Source: Flavobacterium agrisoli
Lineage (GTDB): Bacteria; Bacteroidota; Bacteroidia; Flavobacteriales; Flavobacteriaceae
Reading direction: 5' to 3'
DNA length: 64,000 nucleotides
Assembly: GCF_016522065.1 (NCBI RefSeq)
Contig: NZ_JAEHFV010000001.1
Coordinates: 434,001-498,000 of the forward strand
Shown here: in pieces, positions 1 through 7,512 of the stretch
Numbering within the stretch: the stretch's first letter is position 1
Layout: every line of letters begins with the position of its first letter
Position numbers and translations under genes: made by a program
Notes under the pieces: model-generated
What the model was told of the DNA's origin: nothing
The model's input: the letters and a program-made list of their open reading frames with translations, nothing else
Databases searched by the model: none

Positions 1-282
1 TTTGATTTTGCTGGTTAAAATTTCGTAGTATTCCGTTTCTTCCTTTACCGCTAAATGATTGTAACCGTGCGAATGACTTTTATCAATTGCATAAGAAAAA
101 TCTTTGCTAAAATAGCCTTTGGTAGTAAATCGAAAACGAAGCAAGCTATCGCGTAAAATAGTTACTCTTAAAATTACCTTGTTATCTGTATAAAAATTAA
201 CCGAATCTACTTCATATTCAAAAGAGACAATTTTTGAGGGGTACAAATCGCCTTTATATTCTAATTCTGTATTTGTGATCAT
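1..282 (-). CDS. GH31 alpha-glucosidase, N-terminal part (runs off the left edge)
   Basis: The first 94 codons are present, starting at the ATG complementary to 280-282; the rest lies outside the window. The visible part begins MITNTELEYKGDLYPSKIVS and is beta-rich, like the N-terminal galactose-mutarotase-like domain of flavobacterial GH31 alpha-glucosidases. No catalytic motif is in the window. It lies 195 bp downstream of glgB on the same strand, which fits an enzyme that trims alpha-glucans beside glycogen synthesis genes. The family call rests on N-terminal resemblance and context, so another carbohydrate-active enzyme remains possible. Confidence 0.6.
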   Translation of the reverse strand, partial: MITNTELEYKGDLYPSKIVSFEYEVDSVNFYTDNKVILRVTILRDSLLRFRFTTKGYFSKDFSYAIDKSHSHGYNHLAVKEETEYYEILTSKIK

Positions 283-477
283 AGTAACTGATTTTAAATT
301 ATAAGAGCATTATCTCACTCAAACTTACAAAAAAGCAAGTTAAATTCTTAAAAAACGAACAAAAAACAACGAAAACGTTATAAATACTAAAAAACAATTA
401 ATTTTCAATTTTTTCTATTGATTACACAAATCAGGCTCGAAAAAATAAGAATAAGTTAGTTTTGATATTTTTTTCAT

Positions 478-2385
478 TTATTTAATTTCAAAAACAACTA
501 CAGCAAGTGGCGGTAATGTTAACGAAACAGAAAAATCTCTGCCATCATAAGCTTGTTTTTCGGTTTTTAGTTCATTTGTATTTAGAACATTACTACCACC
601 GTATTGTAAAGCATCGCTATTGAATATTTCTTTAATTTCCATTTTATTAGGCAAACCAATACGGTAATTATGGCGAATAACAGGCGTAAAATTGCAAACG
701 ATGATTAGACTATTTTTAGGATGTAATCCATGTCGCATAAAAGAAATAACAGCATTATCGTGGTCTGAATAATTGATCCATTCAAAACCGTCGTATTCAA
801 ATTGTTTTTCGTGTAAAGCAGGCTGATTTTTATATAAAAAATTCAAATCTTTTATCACATTTTGAATTCCTTTGTGATAGTCGTATTGTAGTAAATGCCA
901 ATCTAAACTTTGTTGAAAATTCCATTCTTCGCTTTGACCAAATTCGCCTCCCATGAATAATAATTTGGTACCCGGATGCGCAAACATATAACCGTATAAT
1001 AAGCGAAGATTTGCAAATTTTTGCCACTCATCGCCAGGCATTCGGTTTGCAATTGATTTTTTTCCGTAAACAACTTCATCATGCGAAAGCGGTAGCATAA
1101 AGTTTTCTGAAAAAGCATATTGCATCGAAAAAGTCAAATCATTTTGATGAAATTTTCGATAAATAGTATCTTTTTGAAAATAATCTAAGGTATCGTGCAT
1201 CCAACCCATCATCCATTTCATACCAAAGCCCAAACCGCCTACAAAGGTAGGTTTTGAAACCATCGGGAAAGAAGTACTTTCTTCTGCAATAGTTTGAATT
1301 CCTTCAAAATTGCCGTAAACTGCTTCATTAAATTCTCGTAAAAAACTAATGGTTTCTAAATTTTCATTTCCACCAAAAATATTAGCTTCCCATTCGCCTT
1401 CTTTTCTAGAATAATCCAAATACAACATTGAGGCTACAGCATCTACTCGAAGTCCATCAATATGATACTGTTGCAACCAAAAAAAGGCATTGCTAATCAA
1501 AAATGAGCGAACTTCGTTACGACCATAATTAAAAACCAAGCTCTTCCAATCAGGGTGATAACCTTTTCGTCTGTCTGGATGTTCATATAAATGTGAACCA
1601 TCAAAAAATCCGAGACCGTGACTGTCTTCTGGAAAATGTGACGGAACCCAGTCTAAAATTACGCCAATACCTGCTTGATGTAATTTATCAACCAAAAACA
1701 TAAAGTCTTGTGGTTTTCCAAAACGGGATGTTGGCGCAAAATATCCTACCAATTGATATCCCCAAGACGGATCATAAGGATATTCCATAACAGGCATAAA
1801 TTCAACATGTGTAAAACCCATTTCGAGAACATACGTTACCAAATCGGTGGCAAAATCTATGTAACTCAAAAAATCATTACCACTTCCCTTTCTTTTCCAA
1901 GAACCCAAATGAACTTCATAAACCGAATAAGGTTTCGTTAAATCATTATGCTGTTTGCGGGATTGCATCCAGTTCGAATCTTTCCATTGGTAATCCAAAT
2001 TCCAAGCAACCGAAGCGGTTAATGGTGCTTTTTCACAATAAAAAGCAAAAGGATCTGCTTTTTCGGTTACTAGTCCATTATTATTAGATTCAATTTTATA
2101 TTTGTAAAGTGTTCCTTGATCTAAATTTGGAATAAAACCTTCCCAAATTCCCGAAGAATCCCAACGAACTTGCAAGAGATGTTCGCCTTGTGTCCAATAA
2201 TTAAAATCGCCTACCACAGAAACCGAATGAGCAGTTGGAGCCCAAACGGCAAAATAAACGCCTTTTACACCATCTACTTCGGCAAAATGTGCCCCCATTT
2301 TTTCGTATAAGCGGTAGTGTTTTCCAGCTTTGAATAAAGCAATATCAAAATCAGTAAAAAGAGAATACGTAATAACTTTATTCAT
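478..2385 (-). CDS. glgB: 1,4-alpha-glucan branching enzyme
   Basis: Cytoplasmic enzyme that cuts alpha-1,4-glucan and re-joins the piece by an alpha-1,6 bond to make glycogen branches. At 635 aa it has the usual length. An N-terminal CBM48 domain (about residues 25-125, with the VWAPTAHSVSVVGDFN block) precedes a GH13 barrel. The catalytic triad is visible: D315 in GLRVDAV, E368 in IAEEST, and D436 in LSHDEV. The DWVPSHF block (about 245-251) is also typical. It is third in the glgA-glgC-glgB run, with 39 bp between glgC and glgB. The ATG start is the only good one and gives a normal N-terminus. Confidence 0.97.
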   Translation of the reverse strand: MNKVITYSLFTDFDIALFKAGKHYRLYEKMGAHFAEVDGVKGVYFAVWAPTAHSVSVVGDFNYWTQGEHLLQVRWDSSGIWEGFIPNLDQGTLYKYKIESNNNGLVTEKADPFAFYCEKAPLTASVAWNLDYQWKDSNWMQSRKQHNDLTKPYSVYEVHLGSWKRKGSGNDFLSYIDFATDLVTYVLEMGFTHVEFMPVMEYPYDPSWGYQLVGYFAPTSRFGKPQDFMFLVDKLHQAGIGVILDWVPSHFPEDSHGLGFFDGSHLYEHPDRRKGYHPDWKSLVFNYGRNEVRSFLISNAFFWLQQYHIDGLRVDAVASMLYLDYSRKEGEWEANIFGGNENLETISFLREFNEAVYGNFEGIQTIAEESTSFPMVSKPTFVGGLGFGMKWMMGWMHDTLDYFQKDTIYRKFHQNDLTFSMQYAFSENFMLPLSHDEVVYGKKSIANRMPGDEWQKFANLRLLYGYMFAHPGTKLLFMGGEFGQSEEWNFQQSLDWHLLQYDYHKGIQNVIKDLNFLYKNQPALHEKQFEYDGFEWINYSDHDNAVISFMRHGLHPKNSLIIVCNFTPVIRHNYRIGLPNKMEIKEIFNSDALQYGGSNVLNTNELKTEKQAYDGRDFSVSLTLPPLAVVVFEIK

Positions 2386-2424
2386 AAATATTTTTTAAAG
2401 GAAAGCGTTGGGATTATGTGTTTT

Positions 2425-3705
2425 TTATTCAATTTTAAAATTATCAGGAAGCACCACTCCTTTTTTAATAACTATAATTCCGTCTTTAATACTATACATC
2501 GTAGCAGTTGAGTCTTCTAAATGGTTTCCTCCAATGATAGAAACGCCATTTCCGATACGAACATTTTTATCAATGATAGCATTTTTAATGTAGCAATTTT
2601 CTCCAATACCCAAAAGGGCTTTATTATTAGCGATATCGTCATTGATTTGGTCTAAATCCTGATAAAAATCGTTGCCCATAACATAGCAATTTTCAATAAC
2701 AGTACCTTCTCCGATTCGGGAACGAATACCGATCAGCGACTTTTTAATTTCTTTTGCATTTATGATACAACCTTCGGAAATTAGGGAATTATTAATTAAC
2801 GAATTTTTGAATTTAGAAGGAGGTAATAATCTTGGACGAGTGAATATTTTATTATCATTATCGAATAAATTAAATTCGGGCACATCATCTGTAAGTCCAA
2901 TATTGGCTTCAAAAAACGAATCAATATTTCCAATATCGGTCCAATATCCTTCGTATTGATAACTTAAAATTTTATATTTTTCAACTGCTTGCGGAATGAT
3001 TTCTTTACCAAAATCTTTTGTGCCTTGGTCGGCCATAATATCTTCTAGCAACTTACGGTTAAAAATATAAATTCCCATAGAGGCCAAATATTTTTTTCCT
3101 TTGGCAAACATTTCTTCGCTCACGGCCGATTCCCATTGCGGTAAAAGAGCAGTTTCTGGTTTTTCGATAAAAGCTTCTATGCAACTATCTGCATTACTTT
3201 TTAAGATACCAAAACTTGGGGCATCTTTAGCATTAACGGGCAAAGTAGCAATTGAAATATCCGCTTTACTATTAATGTGGGCTTCTAACATTTCGTTAAA
3301 ATCCATTTGATACAATTGGTCACCAGAAAGAATTAAAGCATATTCAAAATCGTGTTTTACAAAATACGGCATGCATTGACGTACGGCATCGGCTGTGCCC
3401 TGAAACCATGTTGGATTATCAGGAGTTTGTTCTGCAGCCAAAATATCTACGAATGATTCGCTTAATACACTAAAATTGAAAGTGTTTTTTATATGGGCAT
3501 TTAACGATGCTGAGTTAAATTGAGTAAGTACAAATATTTTGTAAATATCTGAATTCATACAATTTGAAATTGGAATATCAACCAAACGGTATTTTCCTCC
3601 TATAGGGACTGCAGGTTTTGAACGAGTTGAAGTTAGTGGAGCTAAACGAGAACCTTGACCACCTCCTAAAATAATTGCAATAACATCTTTCTTTTTACTT
3701 TTCAT
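2425..3705 (-). CDS. glgC: Glucose-1-phosphate adenylyltransferase (ADP-glucose pyrophosphorylase)
   Basis: Makes ADP-glucose from ATP and glucose-1-phosphate, the committed step of bacterial glycogen synthesis. The 426-aa protein has the nucleotidyltransferase signature near the N-terminus (LGGGQGSRLAPLTSTRSKPA, followed by GGKYRLVDIPISNC), the FQGTADAVRQ motif at about 100-110, and a C-terminal left-handed beta-helix (hexapeptide repeats, about 295-415). It overlaps the upstream glgA by 4 bp (ATGA-type), so the two are translationally coupled. Allosteric control is usual in the family but cannot be read from the sequence. Confidence 0.96.
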   Translation of the reverse strand: MKSKKKDVIAIILGGGQGSRLAPLTSTRSKPAVPIGGKYRLVDIPISNCMNSDIYKIFVLTQFNSASLNAHIKNTFNFSVLSESFVDILAAEQTPDNPTWFQGTADAVRQCMPYFVKHDFEYALILSGDQLYQMDFNEMLEAHINSKADISIATLPVNAKDAPSFGILKSNADSCIEAFIEKPETALLPQWESAVSEEMFAKGKKYLASMGIYIFNRKLLEDIMADQGTKDFGKEIIPQAVEKYKILSYQYEGYWTDIGNIDSFFEANIGLTDDVPEFNLFDNDNKIFTRPRLLPPSKFKNSLINNSLISEGCIINAKEIKKSLIGIRSRIGEGTVIENCYVMGNDFYQDLDQINDDIANNKALLGIGENCYIKNAIIDKNVRIGNGVSIIGGNHLEDSTATMYSIKDGIIVIKKGVVLPDNFKIE

Positions 3706-5117
3706 ATTATATTAATTAATTGGTAAGTTGTTATATAATCTTGGCAAACGCTTTCCCAAGAATGGTCGGTTTGCATCCCTTTACTAATGATTTTATCCAA
3801 AAGATTTTTGTCTTCGTATAAGCCGATTGCTCTGTTTACCGAATAACAAATATCTTCTACCGAGGCTTGCTGGTGGCAAATTCCGTTTCCATTATCACCA
3901 AAATCGGTAATGGTATCCTGTAAACCTCCTGTTCTTCTTACTATAGGAACAGTTCCGTAACGCAAGGCATACATTTGATTTAGTCCACACGGTTCTACCC
4001 TTGATGGCATTAATAAAAAATCGGCTCCTGCATATACTTGATGCGCCATCGTTTCGTCATATCCAATAAATGTATTGTAATTGCCTGGGAAAACCGTTAC
4101 TAAATCTTTAAGTTGTTGTTCAATTTCTGACTTACCTGAACCTAAAACCAAAAAATTCGCATTTTTTTCCTTTTTTAAAATTGTAGCAACCGTTTCGGGC
4201 AATAAATCGCCTCCTTTTTCTTCAAATAAACGACCAATAAAGCCAAACAAAGGCAGATCCGGATTCAAATTAAATTTTTCGCATAAAAAAAGTTTATTCA
4301 GATTTTTGCCTTCGTTAACCAAATTCAAATCATAATTGGCAGCAATCATAGTGTCTGTTTTCGGATTCCAAAATTCAGTATCAATACCATTTAAAATTCC
4401 TTTCGATTTATATGAAACAGCCGTAAATAACGATTCTAAACCATTTGCAAAATGACAAATTTCTTGTAAATAAGAAGGAGAAACGGTGGTAACAGCGTGG
4501 GCACATTTTACACCAACCGCCAAAGAATTAACACAATTATCCCACTCCAATAACCGTATGTGAGTTTTATCAAATTCGGGTAAATAATCTATTTTGTCAA
4601 AACCAAATTGCCCTTGGTACAAACCATTATGAATAGTTAAAACCGATTTTACGTTTTGTAATTTTTTGTATTTATAAGCCAATTGCATCAAAAAAGGAAT
4701 TAAACCTGTGTGATGATCGTGGCAATTGATGACATCCGGAATTTCGTTTATTGAGGTTAACCAATCTAAAGTCGCCAATTGAAACGATATAAAACGTTCA
4801 ATATCATCCTCAAAGCCGTAAATTCCGCTACGGTCAAAGAATTCTTTTATAGAAATCAGATATAAACTAAATCCTAATTTTCCTGATCTTTCTTTTAAAA
4901 CCTGAAAAGGGTACGTTTCTTTTCCAAGGATTACCTCATTTTCAAAAACAATTTCAAAATGATTTTCATTTCTAAATTTAGTTTGATATGCCGGCATAAT
5001 CACAGCCGATTCGTGCCCCGCTTTTTCTTGGTATTTGGGAAGCGCACCCACCACATCGGCCAATCCACCAACTTTGGCCATAGGATAACATTCGGCACTT
5101 ATATGAACAATTTTCAT
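3702..5117 (-). CDS. glgA: Glycogen synthase (GT5)
   Basis: Transfers glucose from ADP-glucose to the non-reducing end of alpha-1,4-glucan. The 471-aa length is normal. The N-terminal KVGGLADVVGALPK motif at about 16-29 is the ADP-glucose/acceptor loop of GT5. The GT-B C-terminal domain carries GFIGRLFEEKGGDLL and the nucleotide-sugar site PSRVEPCGLNQMYALRYG. It is the first gene of the glg operon and overlaps glgC by 4 bp. The intergenic region upstream shows no convincing -7 box on this strand, so the promoter is unassigned. Confidence 0.96.
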   Translation of the reverse strand: MKIVHISAECYPMAKVGGLADVVGALPKYQEKAGHESAVIMPAYQTKFRNENHFEIVFENEVILGKETYPFQVLKERSGKLGFSLYLISIKEFFDRSGIYGFEDDIERFISFQLATLDWLTSINEIPDVINCHDHHTGLIPFLMQLAYKYKKLQNVKSVLTIHNGLYQGQFGFDKIDYLPEFDKTHIRLLEWDNCVNSLAVGVKCAHAVTTVSPSYLQEICHFANGLESLFTAVSYKSKGILNGIDTEFWNPKTDTMIAANYDLNLVNEGKNLNKLFLCEKFNLNPDLPLFGFIGRLFEEKGGDLLPETVATILKKEKNANFLVLGSGKSEIEQQLKDLVTVFPGNYNTFIGYDETMAHQVYAGADFLLMPSRVEPCGLNQMYALRYGTVPIVRRTGGLQDTITDFGDNGNGICHQQASVEDICYSVNRAIGLYEDKNLLDKIISKGMQTDHSWESVCQDYITTYQLINII

Positions 5118-5435
5118 GCTAACGATTTGGAGGTTTGAGTTAATTTTTTGTAATAGTTATGCTTTTGTTTTTTCTAAAATTAAGAAAAAAATACTACAAA
5201 AGTGGCTTATTGAAATTTTTATCAAAAAAGCAAAAATGTAAAGTATTGCTACAAATTCAGCAAAAAAGGCATCCTTAATTTTACTAACTGTCAAAGAATT
5301 ACTTTAATAAAATATAAAATGATCGGATTTGTTTATAATGAATTGAAAAACGTATGAAATCTTTCTAATAAAAAGAAGTATGATTATGTGTTGAGTTTGT
5401 TCTAAAAAATCAATAATTTTATAAAAAACATTAAA
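5118..5435. other. Divergent intergenic region between glgA and msrB
   Basis: These 318 bp separate glgA (minus) and msrB (plus). They are very AT-rich and hold no ORF that I can support. I looked for TAnnTTTG on both strands and found no clean match. One AT-only inverted repeat lies at 5168-5190 (8-bp arms, 7-nt loop), close to glgA. Promoters must lie here, but I cannot place them. Confidence 0.4.
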
Positions 5436-5825
5436 ATGAAATACAAAACCGAAAAATCAGAGCAAGAGTGGAAAGAACAGTTAGGAGAAGAACGTTATCA
5501 AATTCTACGATTAAAAGGAACTGAATATCCGCATTCGGGAAAATACAATTTGCATTTTGAAAAAGGAACTTATTGTTGTGGTGCCTGTGGAGAACCCTTA
5601 TTTGAAAGTAATACCAAGTTCAATGCGCATTGTGGTTGGCCTTCTTTTGACGAATCAATTCCAGGGAAAGTGGAATATAAAACGGATTTGAGTCACGGAA
5701 TGAAACGAGTAGAAATACTTTGCGCCAATTGTGGAAGCCATTTGGGACATGTTTTTGATGATGGACCAACTCCAACCGGACAACGTTATTGCGTGAATTC
5801 ATTATCGATTGATTTTAAAGAATAA
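5436..5825 (+). CDS. msrB: Peptide-methionine (R)-S-oxide reductase
   Basis: Repairs methionine-R-sulfoxide in oxidised proteins using thioredoxin. At 129 aa it is a stand-alone cytoplasmic MsrB with no signal peptide. The structural zinc site is complete: C48/C51 (CGAC) and C96/C99 (CANC). The catalytic cysteine is C119 in the RYCVNSLSI block, after the conserved GHVFDDGP loop. HCGWPSF (C66) is the usual active-site strand. It ends 2 bp before the next gene, so the two are probably co-transcribed as a repair pair for protein and DNA damage. Confidence 0.96.
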   Translation: MKYKTEKSEQEWKEQLGEERYQILRLKGTEYPHSGKYNLHFEKGTYCCGACGEPLFESNTKFNAHCGWPSFDESIPGKVEYKTDLSHGMKRVEILCANCGSHLGHVFDDGPTPTGQRYCVNSLSIDFKE

Positions 5826-5827
5826 AA

Positions 5828-6484
5828 ATGAATTTATTTAAGGGAAACGAGAATTGGGAAGATAAATTAAAACCGATTTTAAATAAATATAGTCGTAAAA
5901 AACATCCTTTAGAGTACCAAAATACATATCAACTTTTGGTAATGGTTGTCTTATCTGCTCAAGATTCAGATGCAAATATTAATAAAATAGCACCTGCCCT
6001 ATTCGAAGTTTTTCCGAACATGAAAAGCCTTTCTGTAAGCAATGTAGAGGAATTACTACCATATATTGCAAAGGTTAGAAATTACACAACAAAAGCCAAT
6101 TGGTTGATTGAAATAGCTCAGGAAATAAAAGAAGACAATGCTATTCCGATGAATTTAAAAGATTTAATTGCTTTAAAAGGCATTGGTAGAAAATCGGCTA
6201 ATGTAATTTTACACGAAAGCCAAAAACCAGCCGAAGGTATTATAGCCGATTTACATGTAATTCGAGTAGCGCCAAGAATTGGAATTATTCCAGAAACAAA
6301 AGACGGACTAAAAGCTGAAAAATTACTAATGGCGGCAATAAAACGTTCTATTTGGGATGAAATCGGTATGGCAATTTCCTTTTTAGGAAGAGAAACTTGT
6401 AGACCAAAACCAAAATGTTACGAATGTTTAATTACAGAACATTGCAGTTACTTTCGACAAACGAAACTTAATCCACTTTTCTAA
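5828..6484 (+). CDS. nth: Endonuclease III-like DNA glycosylase
   Basis: Base-excision repair glycosylase/AP lyase of the HhH-GPD family, 218 aa. The helix-hairpin-helix is LKGIGRKSANVIL, with the catalytic Lys at K122, and the catalytic Asp is D141 in ADLHVIRV. The C-terminal cysteine cluster is C191-X5-C197-X2-C200-X5-C206, one residue shorter in the first gap than the classical C-X6-C-X2-C-X5-C. It follows msrB after 2 bp and its 3' end overlaps the convergent lipoprotein gene by 17 bp. Substrate range cannot be judged; a thymine-glycol type activity is the family default. Confidence 0.85.
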   Translation: MNLFKGNENWEDKLKPILNKYSRKKHPLEYQNTYQLLVMVVLSAQDSDANINKIAPALFEVFPNMKSLSVSNVEELLPYIAKVRNYTTKANWLIEIAQEIKEDNAIPMNLKDLIALKGIGRKSANVILHESQKPAEGIIADLHVIRVAPRIGIIPETKDGLKAEKLLMAAIKRSIWDEIGMAISFLGRETCRPKPKCYECLITEHCSYFRQTKLNPLF

Positions 6485-7262
6485 AAACCAACAAATCACC
6501 CGATGGATTGGAAAGTGTCAAACTATTTTGTTCTATTTTATACGCAGTAGCACTTTGTAAAGCTTGTAAAAAGGCAGTTTCTTCGTTGTTAGGCAAACAC
6601 ATTTTTAAAGTAGTTATGACATCTGTAAAACGTAATAATTTGTTTTCGGTAAAAATTTTTCCATTTACCGTATTGCAACCGGCATATCCCATAAAGGTGT
6701 TTTCGGCGTTGTTAATTTCGATATAAGGCTTTTGTTTGGCAAAATTTTCGCTTGTAACTTTTTTTCCTTTTAAGTAATCCAAAGACCAAATATCATGTAA
6801 GCGGTAATCGGCAATATAATTTCCGCAGCCGTTTAAAAGTTGGTATTCTTTTTCGGTATTTTTTTTAATATCAGCTCGTACACTATATGATGATACTTTA
6901 TCAGCCATCGTATCCGAACATTCTTTTTGTGATATGGTAATGTTTAGTGATACATCATTATTCTTTAATCTATACGTTTTTACATTCGCATCCATTACAC
7001 GAATTGGATCTACATGATCAAACTGAACTTTCTCAAATCCTTCAATTAAAGAAGTAAAAAGAATTTGATTATTTGCAATTTCGATATTCCAAAAAGGCTC
7101 GTTCCCTCCTGCTTTAAAATAAGGTTTAACAATTTCCTTCATTACAGATTCATTATAAGTAGTATTGTTATTCTCAGTATCACGATAAATAGTTTTTGAC
7201 TTACAACTAACTAAAAGCAAGTTAAAAATAAGTATATTTAGTAAGTAGCCTTTCATTTTCAT
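6468..7262 (-). CDS. META-domain lipoprotein (COG3650-like plus HslJ-like)
   Basis: Predicted 264-aa lipoprotein with a hydrophobic signal and lipobox LLVSC (lipidated Cys at residue 20). Two modules follow. The first, about residues 45-150, carries GGNEPFWNIEI, typical of the COG3650 family. The second, about 155-262, is a META/HslJ domain (GYAGCNTVNGK, then TLKMC). HslJ and META proteins are linked to envelope stress and novobiocin or oxidant tolerance in other bacteria; the role here is unknown. The start MKMKG gives the full signal peptide; a second ATG two codons later is equally possible. The gene is convergent with nth. Confidence 0.8.
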   Translation of the reverse strand: MKMKGYLLNILIFNLLLVSCKSKTIYRDTENNNTTYNESVMKEIVKPYFKAGGNEPFWNIEIANNQILFTSLIEGFEKVQFDHVDPIRVMDANVKTYRLKNNDVSLNITISQKECSDTMADKVSSYSVRADIKKNTEKEYQLLNGCGNYIADYRLHDIWSLDYLKGKKVTSENFAKQKPYIEINNAENTFMGYAGCNTVNGKIFTENKLLRFTDVITTLKMCLPNNEETAFLQALQSATAYKIEQNSLTLSNPSGDLLVFRKVD

Positions 7263-7399
7263 ACGTATGGGTTTTTTATTTTACAGAAAAAAATTACAAT
7301 AATAAACATTCTCTTCTGAATTTTTAATAATACACAAGATAAACATTTCTTAATAAATTAAGCAAAATGCTTGTGTTTTCTGTACATGAACTGCTTTTT

Positions 7400-7500
7400 T
7401 AGTAAAAATACGTATTTATAATGAGTCCAAATACTTAAAAAAATTAAAATTAAGTATTTATATATAAGTAAAACTACTTATATTTGCGTAGTAATACTTA
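7400..7500 (+). promoter_or_regulatory. nirB promoter with clustered GTA-N4-TAC palindromes
   Basis: The best -7 box is TATATTTG at 7479-7486, with no TTTG at the -33 distance. The palindrome TAAGTA-AAAC-TACTTA (7465-7480) overlaps the -7 box. Further GTA-N4-TAC matches are at 7402-7411, with right half TACGTA, and at 7488-7497, with right half TACTTA. A half-match TAAGTA lies at 7451-7456. The same element occurs at the narK and moeA promoters, and with an N5 spacer at nas, so a shared nitrate-pathway regulator is inferred. Confidence 0.7.
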
Positions 7501-7512
7501 ATTAAAGAAGCC

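Noticed and set aside
4081..4335. Antisense ORFs over glg, arg and other genes
   Set aside because: They are in other frames of clear coding genes, lack family features and start sites, and are expected by chance in AT-rich coding DNA.
5168..5190. AT-only inverted repeat upstream of glgA as a terminator
   Set aside because: No GC in the stem and no gene ending beside it; likely simple A/T tracts.
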